Of a stretch of 64,000 bases of DNA, positions 60,776 to 64,000 are shown in pieces. Position numbers and translations under genes: made by a program. The stretch comes from Pseudomonas sp. MWU16-30317. Lineage in GTDB: Bacteria; Pseudomonadota; Gammaproteobacteria; Pseudomonadales; Pseudomonadaceae. The notes under the pieces were generated by a model that was not told the origin of the DNA, did no database searches, and saw only the letters and a list, made by a program, of their open reading frames with translations. The stretch lies in NCBI RefSeq assembly GCF_020515695.1, contig NZ_JAIWJA010000003.1, positions 841,447 to 905,446 of the forward strand, in the 5' to 3' direction. The first letter of the stretch is position 1. Every line of letters begins with the position of its first letter.

Positions 60776-62248
60776 TTAGCGCTTCGAGGCCAGCATGGTA
60801 GCTTTTTCCTGCTCCATGCGGGCCATCAAGGGTTGGCTTTGCTGCATGAAACGCCCTCGCTCGGATTTGGCAATCGGGTCGGCCATCGGCAGCTTCTGCC
60901 CCAGCGGGTCGACATGCACGCCATTGACCTGGAACTCGTAGTGCACATGTGGGCCGGTAGACAGCCCGGTGGTGCCGATGTAGCCGATGACCTGGCCCTG
61001 CCGGACCGGGACGCCTGCGCGGATGCCCTTGGCGAAACCTTGCATATGCCCATACAGGGTGCGGTAGGTCTTGCCGTGCTGGATGATCACTACATTGCCG
61101 TAGCCGCCCTTGCGCCCAGCCATGAAGATCTTGCCGTCGCCGGTGGCCTTGATCGGGGTGCCCCTTGGCGCGGCATAGTCGACGCCCTGGTGCGCACGGA
61201 TCTTGTTGAGGATCGGATGCTTTCGCCCACCCGAGAAACGCGAGCTGATGCGGGCAAAGTCCACGGGCGAGCGTACGAACGCTTTGCGCATGCTGTCCCC
61301 GGACGCGGTGTAATAGTTGGTGGTCCCTTGTTTGCTAGTGTAGCGCACGGCCGTGTACGTCTTGCCGCGGGAGACGAAGCGGGCGGACAGGATATTGCCG
61401 GTGCCGATGACGTTGCCCTTGAGCACGCGCTGCTCGTAGATGACCTCGAATTCGTCGCCGTGCCGGATGTCCTGGGCGAAGTCGATGTCGTAGCCAAAGA
61501 TGCCGGCCAGGTCGGTGACCTGCTTATGCGAAAGACCAGCGCGTTGCGCCGCGACCGAGAGGTTGCTGGTGATGACGCCGTGAGCATAGGCTTCGCGCAT
61601 GACCGGCTTGTTGGTTTCGCGCTCGAAGGCGAAACCGGTGGCGGCGCGGTTCAGGCGGATGGTTTCGAGGTCGCTGAGCTTGCTGTGCAGGCTCTGCAGC
61701 TGCCCGTCGGCGGACACTTCGAACTCCAGCATCTGACCGTGGCGCAGTTTGCTGAACTGGCTCGCCTGCTTGTCGCTGGCCATCACTTCAGCCACTGCGG
61801 ATGCTGGCAGGCCTACCTTTTGAAACAGTGTCGAGAGCGTATCGCCCTTGGCGACCACTACTTGCTTATGGACCGAGCCGGGTACGGCGGCGGCGGTGGG
61901 CTTGGCTTTCGCTTTCGAGCTGGCGTCGGCATCCGCCTCGGCTTGCTCGGCATCAGAGTCGTCGCCGCTGTCGGCGGTATTCTGCTCGTCGCCATCCTGA
62001 TTGATCTTGGCAAACGGTGAGTCGGTGGCGTTTTCGGTGTCGTCGGTATCGGATGCCGGGGTGTTCTGCTCTTTCTGGAGTTGGTCTGCCGGGGACTCGA
62101 GGTCAATGGCCATCGAGGTCTTTTTGGCCTCTACTTCGCTGGAGGGAAATACCAGCAGAGCCAGGCTGAGGAGGGCGGCGATGCCGCTTGCGGCCAATAG
62201 ATGGCTCTTCGGATAAAGCGGGGGCGCTTTAGGCGGTGTCTCGATCAT
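60776..62248 (-). CDS. M23-family peptidoglycan endopeptidase (MepM-like)
   Basis: 490 residues from the ATG at 62248 (MIETPPK). The frame is open to 63742, but that part is antisense to tyrS. A signal anchor (about residues 16-37), an acidic Asp/Glu/Ala linker (about 55-105), an OapA/LysM-like domain (VVAKGDTLSTLFQKVG) and the LytM domain with HQGVDYAAP (HxxxD) and GPHVHYE (HxH) zinc ligands. It probably cuts cross-links to allow wall growth. Operon with anmK. Confidence 0.93.
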   Translation of the reverse strand: MIETPPKAPPLYPKSHLLAASGIAALLSLALLVFPSSEVEAKKTSMAIDLESPADQLQKEQNTPASDTDDTENATDSPFAKINQDGDEQNTADSGDDSDAEQAEADADASSKAKAKPTAAAVPGSVHKQVVVAKGDTLSTLFQKVGLPASAVAEVMASDKQASQFSKLRHGQMLEFEVSADGQLQSLHSKLSDLETIRLNRAATGFAFERETNKPVMREAYAHGVITSNLSVAAQRAGLSHKQVTDLAGIFGYDIDFAQDIRHGDEFEVIYEQRVLKGNVIGTGNILSARFVSRGKTYTAVRYTSKQGTTNYYTASGDSMRKAFVRSPVDFARISSRFSGGRKHPILNKIRAHQGVDYAAPRGTPIKATGDGKIFMAGRKGGYGNVVIIQHGKTYRTLYGHMQGFAKGIRAGVPVRQGQVIGYIGTTGLSTGPHVHYEFQVNGVHVDPLGQKLPMADPIAKSERGRFMQQSQPLMARMEQEKATMLASKR

Positions 62249-62461
62249 AGGTAGTTTTGACTTTGAAAAAAGATGAATTGGAAAAGATGAATGACATGAT
62301 GAAGATGAAATAACTGTATAAAATATAACCAAAACCTCATCGAAGCAAGCGCGCAGACGTTCTGTAACACTTATCAGGTCACATGGTGGGTCGTACCTTG
62401 TATTTGATGCGTGATCTTGTATGGTTGAGCCCTTTGAATCTGAGCCTCGTGGGTCCATTTT

Positions 62462-63661
62462 ATGAAGTCGGTTGAAGAGCAGCTCGCGCTGATCAAGCGC
62501 GGTGCTGAAGAGTTGTTGGTCGAGTCCGAGCTGGTGGAAAAGCTCAAGCGTGGACAGCCGCTGCGGATCAAGGCCGGTTTCGACCCGACGGCACCCGATC
62601 TGCACCTGGGCCACACGGTGTTGATCAACAAGCTGCGCCAGTTCCAGGAGCTGGGTCACCATGTGATCTTCCTTATAGGTGATTTCACCGGGTTGATCGG
62701 CGATCCGAGCGGCAAGAGCGCCACGCGCCCGCCGCTGACCCGCGAGCAGGTGCTCGAAAACGCCGAGACCTACAAGGCGCAGGTCTTCAAGATTCTCGAC
62801 CCGGCCAAGACCGAGGTGGCCTTCAACTCCACTTGGATGGACGCGCTTTCGCCGGCTGACTTCATTCGCCTGGCTTCGCAGTACACCGTGGCGCGGATGC
62901 TCGAGCGTGACGATTTCGACAAGCGCTATAAAGCCAACCAGTCGATCGCTATTCACGAGTTCCTCTACCCCTTGGTGCAGGGCTACGATTCGGTGGCGCT
63001 GCGTGCCGATGTCGAGCTGGGCGGTACCGATCAGAAATTCAACCTGTTGATGGGGCGCGAGCTGCAACGTGCCTATGGCCAGGAGGCGCAGAACATCCTG
63101 ACGATGCCGTTGCTCGAAGGCCTGGACGGGGTGAAGAAGATGTCCAAGTCGCTGAACAACTATGTTGGCATTCAGGAGGCGCCGGGCTCGATGTACAGCA
63201 AGCTGGTGTCGATCCCTGATCCGCTGATGTGGCGCTACTTCGAGCTGCTGAGCTTCCGCTCGATGGACGAGATCAACCAGTTCAAAGTTGATGTCGAGGC
63301 GGGTGCCAATCCCCGTGACATCAAGATCAAACTGGCAGAAGAGATCGTCGCGCGGTTTCATGGCGAAGAAGCCGCCGCCAACGCGCACCGTGCTGCCGGT
63401 AACCGTATGAAAGAAGGCGAGCTGCCCGAGGATCTGCCGGAAGTCGAGCTGACCGCGTCGGAGGCTATGCCGATCGCCGCCATCCTTAACAAGGCAGGTT
63501 TGGTGAAAAACTCCGCGGTGGCTCGGGACCTGTTGGCATCCGGTGGTGTGCGTATAGATGGTGAAGTGGTCGATCGCGGCTTCGTCTTCGCCTTGGGCGC
63601 TACCCATGTGTGCCAGGCGGGCAAGAAGGCCTTTGCACGGGTATCGCTTAAATCCGAATAA
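62462..63661 (+). CDS. tyrS: Tyrosyl-tRNA synthetase
   Basis: 399 residues. Class-I signatures HLGHTV (about residues 48-53) and KMSKS (about 228-232) and a C-terminal S4 RNA-binding domain ([13 protein letters not shown]). Length and sequence fit the TyrZ-like form common in Pseudomonas. It lies immediately upstream of the rRNA promoters, as in P. aeruginosa. Confidence 0.97.
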   Translation: MKSVEEQLALIKRGAEELLVESELVEKLKRGQPLRIKAGFDPTAPDLHLGHTVLINKLRQFQELGHHVIFLIGDFTGLIGDPSGKSATRPPLTREQVLENAETYKAQVFKILDPAKTEVAFNSTWMDALSPADFIRLASQYTVARMLERDDFDKRYKANQSIAIHEFLYPLVQGYDSVALRADVELGGTDQKFNLLMGRELQRAYGQEAQNILTMPLLEGLDGVKKMSKSLNNYVGIQEAPGSMYSKLVSIPDPLMWRYFELLSFRSMDEINQFKVDVEAGANPRDIKIKLAEEIVARFHGEEAAANAHRAAGNRMKEGELPEDLPEVELTASEAMPIAAILNKAGLVKNSAVARDLLASGGVRIDGEVVDRGFVFALGATHVCQAGKKAFARVSLKSE

Positions 63662-63666
63662 AGGGG

Positions 63667-63694
63667 TTGACGGCGAATTATATCTGTCTATAAT
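63667..63694 (+). promoter_or_regulatory. rRNA operon promoter 1
   Basis: TTGACG, 16-bp spacer, TATAAT, starting 5 bp after the tyrS stop. The spacing is the short, stable-RNA type. Confidence 0.8.
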
Positions 63695-63821
63695 TCGCCC
63701 CACTTCCGGCGCAGTCGGAACTTGAAACTCCTTGTTAATCAACGAGTTATAGGTTCAAGATGGCGAGGTAAGGTTTCGATCGGTTCTTAAATGAACGATT
63801 CGAAAGCGGTGAAAAAGGTGG

Positions 63822-63849
63822 TTGACAGCGGTTTGAAACGCTGTAGAAT
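63822..63849 (+). promoter_or_regulatory. rRNA operon promoter 2
   Basis: TTGACA, 16-bp spacer, TAGAAT, followed by the GC-rich discriminator TCGCCTCCCGC expected of ppGpp-controlled promoters. Confidence 0.85.
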
Positions 63850-63933
63850 TCGCCTCCCGCTAACGAGAGATCGAAGCGAGTCAAGTGTTTGAAGTTGTTC
63901 AGGTTTCTAGCGAAACACTTCAAAATAAACGCT

Positions 63934-63961
63934 TGACAGAATGTGAGGCTAGCGTAGAATG
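63934..63961 (+). promoter_or_regulatory. rRNA operon promoter 3
   Basis: TTGACA, 16-bp spacer, TAGAAT, then GCGCGCCTCGG. An AT-rich stretch (CTTCAAAATAAAC) just upstream could be an UP element. The region 63662-64000 otherwise has no gene; the 16S rRNA gene must begin beyond the window. Confidence 0.87.
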
Positions 63962-64000
63962 CGCGCCTCGGTTGAGACGAAAGAATCAACCCACCGCTCT

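Noticed and set aside
62249..63742. Upstream extension of the M23 peptidase frame
   Set aside because: It is antisense to tyrS; the signal-anchor start at 62248 fits the family.

Overview
This window comes from the chromosome of a Pseudomonas species outside P. aeruginosa, probably of the wider P. fluorescens/putida/syringae lineage. The evidence is the high GC, the gene order from rpoD to tyrS and the 16S rRNA promoters (as I recall it from P. aeruginosa PA0575-PA0668), and the many GTGGGAGC...TTGCCCGCGAAG type REP/REPIN palindromes.

Region 1 (1-7.9 kb) looks accessory. Five tightly packed genes (the first cut by the window edge) resemble the mycobacterial route to polyprenyl-phosphoryl-arabinose: a HAD phosphatase fused to a UbiA-type phosphoribosyltransferase, a DprE1-like oxidase and a DprE2-like reductase. 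A flippase-like membrane protein and a GT-C-like glycosyltransferase follow. Next come a divergent DMT exporter/LysR pair of visibly lower GC, then a tRNA-Ile(CAU) gene.

Region 2 (8.2-36.7 kb) is conserved housekeeping. It holds an RmcA-like GGDEF/EAL protein that lacks a periplasmic binding domain, the rpsU-dnaG-rpoD operon, divergent tsaD, plsY, folB-folK, and cca. The prkA-yeaH-spoVR stress operon follows, with a candidate sigma-54 promoter. After it comes the lptD-surA-pdxA-rsmA-apaG-apaH-glpE block (envelope biogenesis, vitamin B6, rRNA methylation, Ap4A), then amgK-murU (peptidoglycan recycling), a DjlA-like co-chaperone and a DUF3530 protein.

Region 3 (36.7-44.2 kb) is a two-component system (AgtS/AgtR-like) next to a PotABCD-type ABC importer, which is the P. 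aeruginosa agt GABA/5-aminovalerate locus.

Region 4 (44.4-52.5 kb) is rpe-gph-trpE, an autotransporter GDSL esterase, then trpGDC. Upstream of trpG is a 15-codon leader peptide with tandem Trp codons inside a foldable leader. The 3' end of gph also encodes a Trp-rich tail just before trpE. Both suggest attenuation control.

Region 5 (52.6-64 kb) carries a lipoate-ligase-like gene, vfr, an OsmC-like gene, coq7, a HIT protein, an SDR, a DUF805 protein, hemJ, argC, erpA, anmK, an M23 peptidase and tyrS. It ends in three tandem rRNA-type promoters whose 16S gene lies beyond the window. REPINs sit in many intergenic gaps; one supplies the stop codons of both folK and cca. No CRISPR array, prophage or insertion sequence was seen.
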